Assembly: GCF_026340465.1 (NCBI RefSeq)
Contig: NZ_JAPEPC010000001.1
Coordinates: forward strand, 5,833,001 to 5,897,000
Origin: Streptomyces sp. NBC_01306
GTDB lineage: Bacteria; Actinomycetota; Actinomycetes; Streptomycetales; Streptomycetaceae
Length of the DNA stretch: 64,000 nucleotides
Direction: 5' to 3'
Part shown: in pieces, positions 35,725 through 44,007 of the stretch
Numbering within the stretch: the first letter of the stretch is position 1
Layout of the letters: every line of letters begins with the position of its first letter
Translations under genes and position numbers: made by a program
Notes under the pieces: model-generated
Databases searched by the model: none
The model's input: the letters and a program-made list of their open reading frames with translations, nothing else
What the model was told of the DNA's origin: nothing

Positions 35725-37893
35725 TCAGGGGCTGGTGAGGATGACCAGTTGCCGGGTGGCCCGGGTCATCGCGACATAGCGGTCGACAGCTCCTTCGATG
35801 CCCTCGCCGAACGCCTCCGGGTCGATCAGGACGACCAGGTCGAATTCGAGGCCCTTCGACAGCTCCGGGGTCAGCGACCGGACACGGGACGTCGACCGGA
35901 ACGCGGGATCGCCGATGACGCACGCGATCCCCTCGGCGTGTGCGGCGAGCCAGGTGTCGAGGACCGCTGCCAGATCCGCGGCGGATCCGTGTACTACGGG
36001 GACCCCGGTGCTGCGGATGGAGGCGGGCACGTTGGCGTCCGGGAGCGCGGCCCGGATGACCGGCTCGGCTTCCGTCATGATTTCCTCCGGCGTCCGGTAG
36101 TTGACGCTCAGGGAGGCCAGGCTGATCCGGTCGAGCCCGACCCGTTCGAGCCGTTCCCGCCACGGCTCCGTGAACCCGTGCCTGGCCTGGGCGCGGTCCC
36201 CGACGACGGTGAAGCTCCGGGACGGGCACCGGAGCAGCAGCATCTGCCACTCCGCGTCGGTCAGTTCCTGCGCCTCGTCCACGACGACATGTGCGAACGG
36301 TCCTGCGAGCAGGTCCGGTTCGGCGCCGGGCCGTGCGGTCTCGTCGACCAGGCTGTCCTTGATGTCCTGTCCGTGCAGCATCGTCAGCACACCTTCACCG
36401 TCGTCGTCCGCGTCGAGCAGGGTGTCGACGACCATGGCCATCTGCTCGCGTTCGGCGGCGACGGCGGCGTTGTGCCGGTGCTTGCGCCGTGACGCCTCCG
36501 GGTCGCCGAGCCGCTGCCGTGCCGCGTCCAGGAGCGGCAGGTCGGACACCGTCCAGGCCTGGGCGTCCGCGCGCTGCAGCCGCCGGACGTCGTCGGGGCC
36601 GAGCCAGGGGGCGCACATCCGCAGATAGGCGGGCACCGACCACAGGTCTCCGACGATGTCAGCCGCTTCGAGCAGTGGCCATGCGCGGTCGAAGGCGGTG
36701 AGCAGCTCACGGTCCTGCAGCAGCGACTTGCGGAGCAGTTCGGCCGGTACATCGCCGTCGTCGTGCTGGTCGGTCCTGACCACCTTGTCCGCCAGGATCG
36801 TGAGCAGCTCCTCCCGGACCTGGTCGCGCGCCTCGTTGTGCGGAGTGCCCGGTTCCGCTGCTTCGAACGCGACGGCCCAGTCGTCGGCGCTCAGCCAGAT
36901 GTCGGACCAGTGGGTCGTGACCGTCATGCCCTTGGCGGGCGGCTCCTCGTAGAACCTGACGGCCGTCTCGACCGCCCCGACCAGGTCCGCGGACGACTTC
37001 AGGAGGGCCACGCCCGGGTCGGTCTCGGTCCCTGCCGCGGCCCCCTCGGCGACGAGGTCCCGCAGCGTGCAGGTCTGCACGCCCTCCTCTCCGAGGCTGG
37101 GGAGGACATCGGCGACGTACCCCAGGTACGGCTGGTGCGGACCGACGAACAGCACGCCGCCCCGGTGGTGGCCGAGGTGGGGGTCGGAGTAGAGGAGGTA
37201 GGCGGAGCGGTGCAGAGCGACGACGGTCTTTCCGGTACCCGGGCCGCCGTCGACGACGAGGGCGCCGCGGGATCCCGCGCGGATGATGGCGTCCTGATCG
37301 GCCTGGATGGTGCTGAGTACGTCTCGCATCCGTGGCGACCGATGGGCGCCCAGGCCGGCGATGAAGGCGGACTGGTCGTCGAGCGCGGCATGTCCGGCAA
37401 ACCCCTTCGAGGTGAACACCTCGTCCCAGTAGTCGCTGATGAGACCGTCCGTCCAGCGATATCTGCGGCGGCTCGCCAGGCCCATCGGGTTGGCGTGGGT
37501 GGCTCCGAAGAACGGCTCGGCCGCGGGGGAGCGCCAGTCGAGCAGCAGCCGGCGGCCCGCGCTGTCCTTGAGGCCGAGGCGTCCGACGTACACGGGGTCG
37601 GGGCTGTCCGCGCCGACCATGCGCCCGAGGCAGAGATCCAGGCCGAAACGGCGCAGTGTGCGCAATCGGGCGGTCAGCCGGTGGATCTCCATGTCCCGGT
37701 CCATCGCCTGCCGGCCGATGCCGCCGGGCGCCCTGCGCTCGGCATCGAGGCGGGCGGAGAGCTCGGCGATCGACTGGTCGAGGCACTCCGCGATGGCCGC
37801 GAAGTGCTGCTCATCGCCGGAGATCAGTGCCGGGTCGGCCTTGGGGGAGAGACGGTCGGGGAGGTCGAACGCTCTGGTGGGCAGAGGGTTCAC
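35725..37893 (-). CDS. helR: RNA polymerase recycling ATPase HelR (UvrD/HelD-like)
   Basis: This 722-residue superfamily 1 ATPase has a HelD-like build: an N-terminal coiled coil (residues 25-85, LDQSIAELSARLDAERR) that reaches into RNA polymerase, then DWRSPAAEPFFGATHANP, Walker A DGGPGTGKTVVALHRSAYLLY, Walker B HVVVDEAQELTDAEWQMLLLR in segments, VVGDRAQARHGF, and LSVNYRTPEEIM. HelR proteins of actinobacteria free stalled or rifamycin-bound RNA polymerase and confer rifamycin tolerance. A 19-bp palindrome of the rifamycin-associated type lies about 270 nt upstream, which strongly supports HelR over other HelD paralogues. Confidence 0.9.
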   Translation of the reverse strand: MNPLPTRAFDLPDRLSPKADPALISGDEQHFAAIAECLDQSIAELSARLDAERRAPGGIGRQAMDRDMEIHRLTARLRTLRRFGLDLCLGRMVGADSPDPVYVGRLGLKDSAGRRLLLDWRSPAAEPFFGATHANPMGLASRRRYRWTDGLISDYWDEVFTSKGFAGHAALDDQSAFIAGLGAHRSPRMRDVLSTIQADQDAIIRAGSRGALVVDGGPGTGKTVVALHRSAYLLYSDPHLGHHRGGVLFVGPHQPYLGYVADVLPSLGEEGVQTCTLRDLVAEGAAAGTETDPGVALLKSSADLVGAVETAVRFYEEPPAKGMTVTTHWSDIWLSADDWAVAFEAAEPGTPHNEARDQVREELLTILADKVVRTDQHDDGDVPAELLRKSLLQDRELLTAFDRAWPLLEAADIVGDLWSVPAYLRMCAPWLGPDDVRRLQRADAQAWTVSDLPLLDAARQRLGDPEASRRKHRHNAAVAAEREQMAMVVDTLLDADDDGEGVLTMLHGQDIKDSLVDETARPGAEPDLLAGPFAHVVVDEAQELTDAEWQMLLLRCPSRSFTVVGDRAQARHGFTEPWRERLERVGLDRISLASLSVNYRTPEEIMTEAEPVIRAALPDANVPASIRSTGVPVVHGSAADLAAVLDTWLAAHAEGIACVIGDPAFRSTSRVRSLTPELSKGLEFDLVVLIDPEAFGEGIEGAVDRYVAMTRATRQLVILTSP

Positions 37894-38160
37894 GTCGCTG
37901 GTTCCGATCTGTTGGGTCCGATCCGAGGTGGCTCGCGGCCGTTGCGCGCGCCCTTGCCGCCCTTGCGCTCAGCCCGCGTTCAGCACGCGCGCAGCACGGC
38001 TTCTGGACCGGTGTGACGAAGGCGTCGGGCTTGGCGGCCATCACTGCGGGCATCACCGCGGGCATGGTGGCGGCACATTTCGCGACCGGCGCTTGTGTTT
38101 CTGTTTCCTTTTCCGTTTCCGTGGATTCCGGCCTCGGCCGACGATTCTGCGGTACGACCG

Positions 38161-38179
38161 GGGCCTTGCCGCAAGCCCC
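38161..38179 (-). promoter_or_regulatory. Rifamycin-associated element (RAE) upstream of helR
   Basis: GGGCCTTGCCGCAAGCCCC is a 9+1+9 inverted repeat with one mismatch and matches my memory of the RAE palindrome (GGGGCTTGC-N-GCAAGCCCC) found before rifamycin-inducible genes. An AT-rich stretch (GCTATAAATTAAGAG, 38187-38201) lies on the promoter side. The 267-nt leader toward helR (37894-38160) includes a purine/A-rich run on the transcribed strand and short unconvincing reading frames. Confidence 0.8.
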
Positions 38180-38250
38180 CCAGTGCGCTATAAATTAAGA
38201 GTGGCAAGGAGTGGGTAACCCTCTTTGCCTTTTGTTTTGTCTCCCGCCGT

Positions 38251-38279
38251 CCGCTCGGGAGGCTCAGCCTCCCGAGCGG
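38251..38279 (-). terminator. 13-bp perfect hairpin after the HAD-like gene
   Basis: CCGCTCGGGAGGC (38251-38263) pairs fully with GCCTCCCGAGCGG (38267-38279) around a 3-nt loop. It lies 36 nt past the stop of the leftward HAD-like gene and upstream of the helR promoter region, so it should insulate helR. A near-duplicate GCGTGGCCCCGGCGTCAC pair sits at about 38280-38318. Confidence 0.8.
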
Positions 38280-38315
38280 GGCGTGGCCCCCGGCGTCACG
38301 GGCGTGGCCCCGGCG

Positions 38316-38849
38316 TCACAATGACTTCGACCAGTCGGTCAGAGTGGTGAAGTCCCTCTCCCGCAAGCCGTGTCGGGGGGCTATCCGCAGGAGGAGCGAC
38401 GGCGCGTCATGGTGTGTCGTGACATGAGCCGTGTCCAGGTCCGTGATCATGTCGTCCACCCAGGCGAAGGGGCGGCCCGCGGCCCACTCCAGGAGTGGGC
38501 GGGTCTTCCAGTAGAGCCCGTCGGGATCCGTCGCGAAGAGCTCGGGCCATTCGATGACCGGAAGGGCGCGCGGCAGGCCGATGGCCGGGGCGATCATCTC
38601 GTTCGCCTCGTGCATCCAGGTGGTTGCCCACACGAGTTCGAAGGGGAGGGCGGTGAGGCGGGCGCCGTGCTCCGGATGGAGCCGCACGCACAGGCCTCGC
38701 CGGTGGGCCCGGGAACCCGGTGTCTGGCGCGCGAGCCAGTTCGCCGGGTGGAAGCGGTGGGCCGTGTATCCGCGCAGGCGGGCGAGCCGGGCGGAGTACG
38801 GGTTGAGGGGGCCATCCACGTCGATCAGCAGCAGCGGGCGATCCGTCAT
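38316..38849 (-). CDS. HAD-like hydrolase domain protein
   Basis: This 177-residue cytoplasmic protein opens with RPLLLIDVDGPLNPYSAR, the HAD motif I (DxDG) with its two aspartates. FELVWATTWMHEAN could hold motif II (Thr), and the segment PFAWVDDMITDLD supplies the acidic motif IV. The lysine of motif III is not clear, so phosphatase activity is uncertain. Similar short proteins in Streptomyces are annotated only as HAD-domain or hypothetical. AGGGGAAG lies 11 nt upstream of the ATG. It is divergent from the NLR2 gene, sharing a 60-bp promoter region. Confidence 0.65.
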   Translation of the reverse strand: MTDRPLLLIDVDGPLNPYSARLARLRGYTAHRFHPANWLARQTPGSRAHRRGLCVRLHPEHGARLTALPFELVWATTWMHEANEMIAPAIGLPRALPVIEWPELFATDPDGLYWKTRPLLEWAAGRPFAWVDDMITDLDTAHVTTHHDAPSLLLRIAPRHGLRERDFTTLTDWSKSL

Positions 38850-38880
38850 GGCCCATTACTTCCCCTGGCGGAGCACCCCA

Positions 38881-38903
38881 ATGTCAGTGGTACTGCATAG
38901 AGT
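38881..38903 (+). promoter_or_regulatory. PafBC-type damage promoter of NLR2, leaderless
   Basis: ATGTCAGTG (38881-38889) matches eight of nine positions of TTGTCRGTG. Exactly eight bases later TAGAGT fits TANNNT, and the GTG start follows after 6 nt with no ribosome site. The geometry is the same as at ogt and uvrB in this window. Confidence 0.75.
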
Positions 38904-38909
38904 TGACAC

Positions 38910-41045
38910 GTGGTCGAAGAGACGCGGAACAGCGTGAGCGGGCAGGCCCGAGTGGGGACGGTCGTGCAGGCCGGAAGCGTGGGGGAGGTCCACTTTCATC
39001 AGAGTGCGGATACAGGTCCTGAGATCACCGCGTTCCAGCTGCCGCCCGGCGCGGCGCACTTCGTCGACCGGGACACCGAACAGGCCTCTGTGGCCAGGGT
39101 GGTTCAGGAACACAGAGGAACGGGCCGAGCCGTCGGCGGAGTTGCTGCGGAGCGGCCGCTCGTCGTAGCGGTCCACGGGCTGCGCGGCGTCGGTAAGACA
39201 GCGCTCGGGGTGCGGCTCGCGCGGGGACTGGCCGAGGAATTTCCTGATGCCCTGCGGTTCGTCGACCTCGACGACCACCGCCGGGACGGCGGCGTCGAGA
39301 CAGCCGAGGTCCTGGGTGAGCTGCTCCGCTCGCTGGGCGTGCGGCCGGACTGGGTGGAACCGGCGTACGCCGGACGCCGTCGGCAGTACTGGGCCCGCAC
39401 TCAGGGCAGACGCCTGGTCCTCGTGGTCGACAACGTCAGGTTCGGGCTTGAGCTGGAACAGCTGATGCCCGCATCGGCGGACTCCGTCGTGATCGCCATC
39501 GGCCAGGGCCGGCTGGACGACCTGAAGGGCGGCGCCGATCTGGAGATTCCGCTGGGTCCGCTCGGACACGAGCACGCGGCGCAGCTGCTGCGCGCCATCG
39601 CCGACGATCCGCGCTTCTCCACCGAACCCGCGGCGGCCGAGGCCCTGGCCAGGGCGTGCGGCGGCCTGCCCGCCGCGCTGGAGGTCGCGGGCGAGTGGCT
39701 GCGCAAGCACCGCAGGAGGACACTGATGCGGCTGGTCGCTCAGCTGACCGACGAGCTGGCGGAGAGGGGCCTCCCCTTGGTCGAAGCTGTCTGGGACGCG
39801 GCATACGGAGACCTCGGACCGGATGCCGCCCGGCTGTACCGGCTGCTCGCGGTGCACCCCGGCCCGTATCTCCTGCCGGAGGCTGTTACCGCACTGTTCG
39901 GCGAGGGCGCGGACGCCGCCGAGGACGCTCTGGAAGAGCTGGAGCGGGCCAGTCTGCTGCTGCCAGGGCGGGGCGGCCGCCCGGCGATGCACGATCTGCT
40001 CCGGGCCCATGCAGTGCGCTGCGCACGGCGTCACGGCGGGGAGACCGAGGCCGCTGAGGCACGCGGGCGGGTGATCCGCTGGTATCTGCGCCAGGCCCAG
40101 CGGGCGGACGCGCTGGCCGCCGGACCGCGCATGAAGTTCGCCGACGCGATGCCCGCCGTCGAGGGGGCACCGGATGTGGAGTTCGCGGCGGGCAAGCTGG
40201 GAGCCCTGCGGTGGCTGGAGGGCGAGCACCTCGCACTGTACGGATGCGTCCGTGCGGCCTACGCGTACGGCATGGACACCGAGGCCTGGGCGCTCTGCGA
40301 ACCCTTGTGGACGCATTTTCTCGACCATGCGCACTACGGCGAGGTGACCGAGGCCTTCCGCACGGGCCGGGACGCCGCTCAGCGCGCGGGGCACATCGCC
40401 GCACTGGTGCGGATGCGCTGCCAACTGGCCCGCCCGCTGTGGGAACAGAAGCGGTACGAGGAGGCGGAGACCGAGGTGGGGCTCGCAGTGGGCGGCGCCC
40501 GGCTGCTCGGCGGAGCCCCGGCGGACGGCGAGCTGAAACTGTGGGCGTCCGCGCTGGAGTTCCGCGGCCGGGCCCGCTCCGAACAGGGGGACTGGGCGAG
40601 CGCCGTACCGGACTTCGAGGAATCCCGGCAGATCCACACCCGGATCGGCAACGCCTACGGGGTACTGCTCCAGACCCACCTGCTGGGCCAGGCCGCCGCG
40701 GCTCTGGGCGAACCGGACCGGGCGGCAACGCTGTTGGCACGCGCCCACGAGATGGCCCGGGAGCAGGAGCGCGAACGGATGACCGCCAGGACCGGCTTCG
40801 AGCTGGGCCGGGTGCTGCAGGGGCTCGCCCGCCGGGAGGAGGCCGCCGCACTCTACGCGGCCGCCCTGGACGGGGCCCGTGAGCGTGGCTCCGGGCGGGA
40901 CGAGGTGCGGGTCCTGGAGGCGCTCGGCTCGTTGGCGGCGGACTGCGGCGACGAGGAGGCGGCCTCGGCGCACCGGGCGTCGGCCCGGGCGATCTGCGAA
41001 CGGGAGGGCGGTCTCCCGGACACCGGCGCGGGCGGCCCGTCCTGA
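38910..41045 (+). CDS. NLR-like STAND NTPase with N-terminal signalling motif, no adjacent effector (NLR2)
   Basis: This 711-residue protein starts at GTG 38910, directly after a -10 box. Residues 7-29 form the motif NSVSGQARVGTVVQAGSVGE with a VVQAG core, alignable without gaps to the tail of the BELL-like protein at 24959. The NB-ARC module has HFVDRDTEQASV (50-61), P-loop GLRGVGKT (90-97), Walker B RLVLVVDNV (168-176) and GGLPAALEVAG. The winged-helix region (GPDAARLYRLLAVHPGPY; AMHDLLRAHAVRCA) and several TPR-like units (RYEEAETEVGLAVGGARLL; GEPDRAATLLARAHEMA) follow. No BELL-like gene is adjacent, so it may use a distant effector. It faces a second glycosyltransferase-like gene, 25 nt away. 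Confidence 0.85.
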   Translation: MVEETRNSVSGQARVGTVVQAGSVGEVHFHQSADTGPEITAFQLPPGAAHFVDRDTEQASVARVVQEHRGTGRAVGGVAAERPLVVAVHGLRGVGKTALGVRLARGLAEEFPDALRFVDLDDHRRDGGVETAEVLGELLRSLGVRPDWVEPAYAGRRRQYWARTQGRRLVLVVDNVRFGLELEQLMPASADSVVIAIGQGRLDDLKGGADLEIPLGPLGHEHAAQLLRAIADDPRFSTEPAAAEALARACGGLPAALEVAGEWLRKHRRRTLMRLVAQLTDELAERGLPLVEAVWDAAYGDLGPDAARLYRLLAVHPGPYLLPEAVTALFGEGADAAEDALEELERASLLLPGRGGRPAMHDLLRAHAVRCARRHGGETEAAEARGRVIRWYLRQAQRADALAAGPRMKFADAMPAVEGAPDVEFAAGKLGALRWLEGEHLALYGCVRAAYAYGMDTEAWALCEPLWTHFLDHAHYGEVTEAFRTGRDAAQRAGHIAALVRMRCQLARPLWEQKRYEEAETEVGLAVGGARLLGGAPADGELKLWASALEFRGRARSEQGDWASAVPDFEESRQIHTRIGNAYGVLLQTHLLGQAAAALGEPDRAATLLARAHEMAREQERERMTARTGFELGRVLQGLARREEAAALYAAALDGARERGSGRDEVRVLEALGSLAADCGDEEAASAHRASARAICEREGGLPDTGAGGPS

Positions 41046-41070
41046 TCCGCACGTGCCTGATGCGCGGCGG

Positions 41071-42906
41071 CTACAGCTCGTGCGCGGCCTCGTCGTCGGC
41101 GGCGGGAGCCAGATGTGCGCGGTACGTCCGGCCCGCCACTTCGCAGTGCAGGGTGACCGGAACGCCGGGTTGCGGGTTGTCGGGGTACGGATTGTCGGTG
41201 AGCCAGGCGTGCACACCGGAGAGAACGGCGGCCGGATCGGTCCGTACGACCGTCCCTTCATCGGAGGATCCCTCGACGCGGACGGTGAGCAGAGGAGTCT
41301 GCGCCCTGCGGAGCAGCCAGCGGGAGCCGGAGAGTTCGACGGCGGCGGTACGGCGCCCCGGGTGGTCCGCGAGCGTATGTGCGGTCCAGCCGGCTGCCGT
41401 CCAGGTGACGGAGTGCGGCGCGGTCCGGTCGGGCCGGGTACGGCGGCGGAAGAGCAGTGCCGCGCTCTGGGACAGGGGGGCGGTGGCGCGTTCCAGTTCC
41501 ACCGCGAGGTGATGGGCCGGGAGTTCGGCGGGGGCGGGACGGCGTTCGATACGGATCTCCGCCCCGTGGATCTCCGTTTGCACGGTGAAGGCTGTCGGGG
41601 TGCTCGGGGCAGGAGCGGGCTGCGGAAGAGGGCGGGCGCTGATAGCGGCCGTCGGGGGAGCGATGGCCAACAGCGCGTAGAGCTCGGTACGCAGTCGGTC
41701 CAGAGCCCTGCCCTGTTCGGCGAAGGCCGGTGCGGCCAGGGCGCGGACCGTTTGCGGCGAGTTGGCCGCCAGCGCCGGTTCCAGGTCTGCCGCCGTGTCC
41801 AGGACCGTTACCCGGGAGAGGAGTTCGGCCATCGGTGTGCCGGGGATGAGTTCGCTGCCGCCGTCGCATCCCGCTGCCATCGGGATGCCGAGGGCCGCCG
41901 CGTACAGCGCAGTCGAGCCGTGGTCGGTGATGACGCCGTCGGCCGCCACGAGGACCGAGGCCCACTCTTCGTACGGCCGCGGCAGGAGCAGCCCTGACGC
42001 GAGAGCGGGGGAGAGGGCCTGCCGCAGGTCGTACGAGCCCGTCCTGCTGTGCTCGTTCGGATGCACGATCAGCGCCAACTGGTAGGCGTCGCAGTCGAGA
42101 TGCTCGGCCAGCTCGGTGGGCAGATCGGGCCGCCGCTCCAGCAGGGACTCCGGTCCCCAGGTCGAGGTGAGGGCGATGAGCCTGCGGCCTCCGGTCCCGA
42201 GAGAGGCGCGATAGGCGTCACGGCGCGGAAGCGATGCGAGCATACGGTCCAGGACGGGGTCTCCGACCACGCTCGCGCGGGCGGCGGCGGCCGGGCAGCC
42301 GGCCGCGAGCCGTGCGACCTGGCCGGGGTGGGCGAGCCCGTGCAGATCAGCAAGGGGCCGGCCGTCGCGCAGCAGCCACGCCGGATCGAGCCCGGAGGCC
42401 GAATCGGCGGATCCTTCCCCGGCGAGCGACTTGTTGAAGCCCGCTCCGTGCGGGAGCAGGGCGAGCGGTCCGGTGAGCAGGTCCAGATCGCCTTTGGGGC
42501 TGGCGGCGACAATCAGGTCGTACGGCTGCCGCAGGGCCTCCGCCCAGGGGACGGTGCGCGCATCCGCGGCCTCGATCGCGGCGAGTGCGTCGACCCCGAA
42601 GTCAGAGCCCGGGACCAGAGTGAACCGGCGGCGGCCGATCCGGTTGTCACCGGCGAAGACCGGCGCTACGTCGAGAAGCCGGTGCAGGGCGGTTGCTGAA
42701 CGCGCCGCGAAGAGGACCGACTTCTGACGGTTACCCGATCCGCCGCTGTCCGCTGTCCGCTGTCCGCTGCCCGCTGCCCGCTGCCCGCTGCCCGCTGCCC
42801 GCTGCCCGCTGCCCGCTATTGGATTGTTCATCCTAGTCCGCGGGGCACTGTCAGATATGGCGTTTTTGTCATTCTCTGGTGTAGGTGATGGCTTGGGCAG
42901 TGGCAT
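41071..42906 (-). CDS. GT-B-type glycosyltransferase-like protein, paralogue of GT1, with N-terminal heptamer repeats (GT2)
   Basis: This 611-residue protein aligns with the product of 27463-29325 over most of its length. Shared landmarks are SVLFAARSATALHRLLDVAPVF, ALLPHGAGFNKSLAG, IALTSTWGPESLL, LIVHPNEHS and DGVITDHGSTALYAAALGIPM. The ATG at 42906 has TAGGATC upstream; ATG 42829 is an alternative. Residues 30-54 are built from heptanucleotide repeats (AGSGQRA units). No start codon lies soon after the repeats, so changes in repeat number should switch the gene on or off. The GT-B fold and the HPN/DHGS motifs suggest glycerophosphate or sugar transfer, with substrate unknown. It converges on NLR2. 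Confidence 0.6.
   Translation of the reverse strand: MPLPKPSPTPENDKNAISDSAPRTRMNNPIAGSGQRAAGSGQRAAGSGQRTADSGGSGNRQKSVLFAARSATALHRLLDVAPVFAGDNRIGRRRFTLVPGSDFGVDALAAIEAADARTVPWAEALRQPYDLIVAASPKGDLDLLTGPLALLPHGAGFNKSLAGEGSADSASGLDPAWLLRDGRPLADLHGLAHPGQVARLAAGCPAAAARASVVGDPVLDRMLASLPRRDAYRASLGTGGRRLIALTSTWGPESLLERRPDLPTELAEHLDCDAYQLALIVHPNEHSRTGSYDLRQALSPALASGLLLPRPYEEWASVLVAADGVITDHGSTALYAAALGIPMAAGCDGGSELIPGTPMAELLSRVTVLDTAADLEPALAANSPQTVRALAAPAFAEQGRALDRLRTELYALLAIAPPTAAISARPLPQPAPAPSTPTAFTVQTEIHGAEIRIERRPAPAELPAHHLAVELERATAPLSQSAALLFRRRTRPDRTAPHSVTWTAAGWTAHTLADHPGRRTAAVELSGSRWLLRRAQTPLLTVRVEGSSDEGTVVRTDPAAVLSGVHAWLTDNPYPDNPQPGVPVTLHCEVAGRTYRAHLAPAADDEAAHEL
42743..42817 (-). repeat. Heptanucleotide tandem repeat near the start of GT2
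   Basis: Three copies of CCGCTGT are followed by seven of CCGCTGC and a five-base partial copy (plus strand), 75 bp in total. The unit length is not a multiple of three, so the run can shift the reading frame. Confidence 0.95.
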
Positions 42907-43026
42907 GCCGAGATCCTACCGGGGGCGCCACTGCCGTTCCTCTCCCCCTGAACTCCGGCAGCCCCCCTGAACTCGGGCGGCAATAATCCCTGGATCTACG
43001 GGAGTTGTCGCTGATACGTTCCATCC

Positions 43027-43770
43027 GTGGCGAAACTCAATCAGATCATCGCAGTCGAAAAGGGAATCAAGTCAAAGTCCCACCAGGACCTCACCGCGGC
43101 CCAGCAGGGACTGCAGAAGCCGGTCCTGCTGTCGGGAATTTCCCGCACCTACCAGCCGAAGGACGAGGAGGGCGAGCAGTTGCCGCCCGAGTCCACGCGG
43201 GTACAGGTGCAGGCCGAGGACGTGCTGCGGGACACCGCCGCCACCCTGACCAGGCTCTTCGATGTCACCGCCACCAAGGACTGGGCGAACTGCTCCGCCC
43301 GCGCCGATGTGAAGGTCGACGGACGCGTGCTGCTCACCGCCGTGCCGGTCTCCTATCTGCTTTTCCTGGAGAAACAGCTCACCGATCTCCATTCCTTCGC
43401 ACGGAAGCTGCCGATTCTCGACGCATCCGAATTCTGGGTGCAGGACCCCTCGACCGACGCCTGGAAGACCGAGCCGGTGCGCACGGTCCGTACGAGGAAA
43501 GTGCCCCGCAACCATGTCAAGGCCGAGGCGACCGAAAACCATCCGGCGCAGGTCGAGGTGTATTACGAGGACGTGCCGGTCGGTTACTGGACCACAGTGA
43601 AGTTCTCCGGTTCGCTGCCCGCCCGCCGGGTCAATGAGCTGGTGGGCCGGATCGAGAAGCTTCAGCAGGCGGTGAAGTTCGCACGCGAGGACGCGAACAG
43701 CGCCGACGTCACCGACGAGCACGTGGGCGATGCGGTATTCGGCTACCTCTTCGGGGACGGGCAGGGGTAG
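43027..43770 (+). CDS. Conserved protein of unknown function
   Basis: This 247-residue, probably cytoplasmic protein starts at GTG 43027, 6 nt after TACGTT, so it is likely leaderless. It begins KLNQIIAVEKGIKSKSHQDL and has a charged central part (RTYQPKDEEGEQLPPEST; VQVQAEDVLRDTAATLTRLFDVTATKDWANC) and a C-terminal helical stretch (RRVNELVGRIEKLQQAVKFARED). No signal peptide, membrane segment or catalytic motif was recognised. I have seen closely similar proteins in actinobacterial genomes annotated as hypothetical. It has no operon partners: GT2 diverges from it and the next gene converges. Confidence 0.75.
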   Translation: MAKLNQIIAVEKGIKSKSHQDLTAAQQGLQKPVLLSGISRTYQPKDEEGEQLPPESTRVQVQAEDVLRDTAATLTRLFDVTATKDWANCSARADVKVDGRVLLTAVPVSYLLFLEKQLTDLHSFARKLPILDASEFWVQDPSTDAWKTEPVRTVRTRKVPRNHVKAEATENHPAQVEVYYEDVPVGYWTTVKFSGSLPARRVNELVGRIEKLQQAVKFAREDANSADVTDEHVGDAVFGYLFGDGQG

Positions 43771-43938
43771 CGTCACAGACTCCCCGGCCGCCTCAGTGCG
43801 GCCCGGGGTGCGCGAGGAGCGCAAGCTGAAACTGAAGTTCGTCGTGATGCAGCGGCATGAGCCGCGTCCCATCTCAGACTCTCGCTCCAGACTCAGCATT
43901 CGCCGCTCATCGCCGGTCCGACCGGGCACGGGCTTGGT

Positions 43939-44007
43939 CGTCGGTTGCCGGTTCGACCCCGGCCCGCCCCTCTCCCTGGGGCGGTAGCTCAATGGCAGAG
44001 CGCGACG
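43939..44007 (+). ncRNA. tRNA-like sequence with 3' half placed before 5' half
   Basis: A canonical T-arm (GCCGG, loop TTCGACC, CCGGC; 43947-43963) runs into CCGCCCC (43964-43970). Seven bases later comes GGGGCGG-TA-GCTC-AATGGCA-GAGC (43978-44001), a canonical acceptor 5' strand and D-arm. The two acceptor strands pair 7 of 7, and CGTCG (43939-43943) pairs with CGACG (44003-44007) as an anticodon stem would. Neither half has its normal partner on the expected side. It may be a circularly permuted tRNA gene or the inner remnant of two tandem tRNA genes. The anticodon loop cannot be assembled with confidence, and the variable loop would have only 3 nt. Confidence 0.45.

Noticed and set aside
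37811..38207. Two short frames in the helR leader
   Set aside because: They have no clear ribosome site or coding bias; a leader peptide is possible but cannot be supported from the sequence.
18000..43000. Integrated element or genomic island
   Set aside because: The content is accessory-like, but no integrase, att repeat, transposase or drop in GC content was seen at either side.
43005..43020. Damage promoter before the 43027 gene (TTGTCGCTG...TACGTT)
   Set aside because: The first box is followed by the -10 box after 1 nt instead of 8, so the geometry is wrong.
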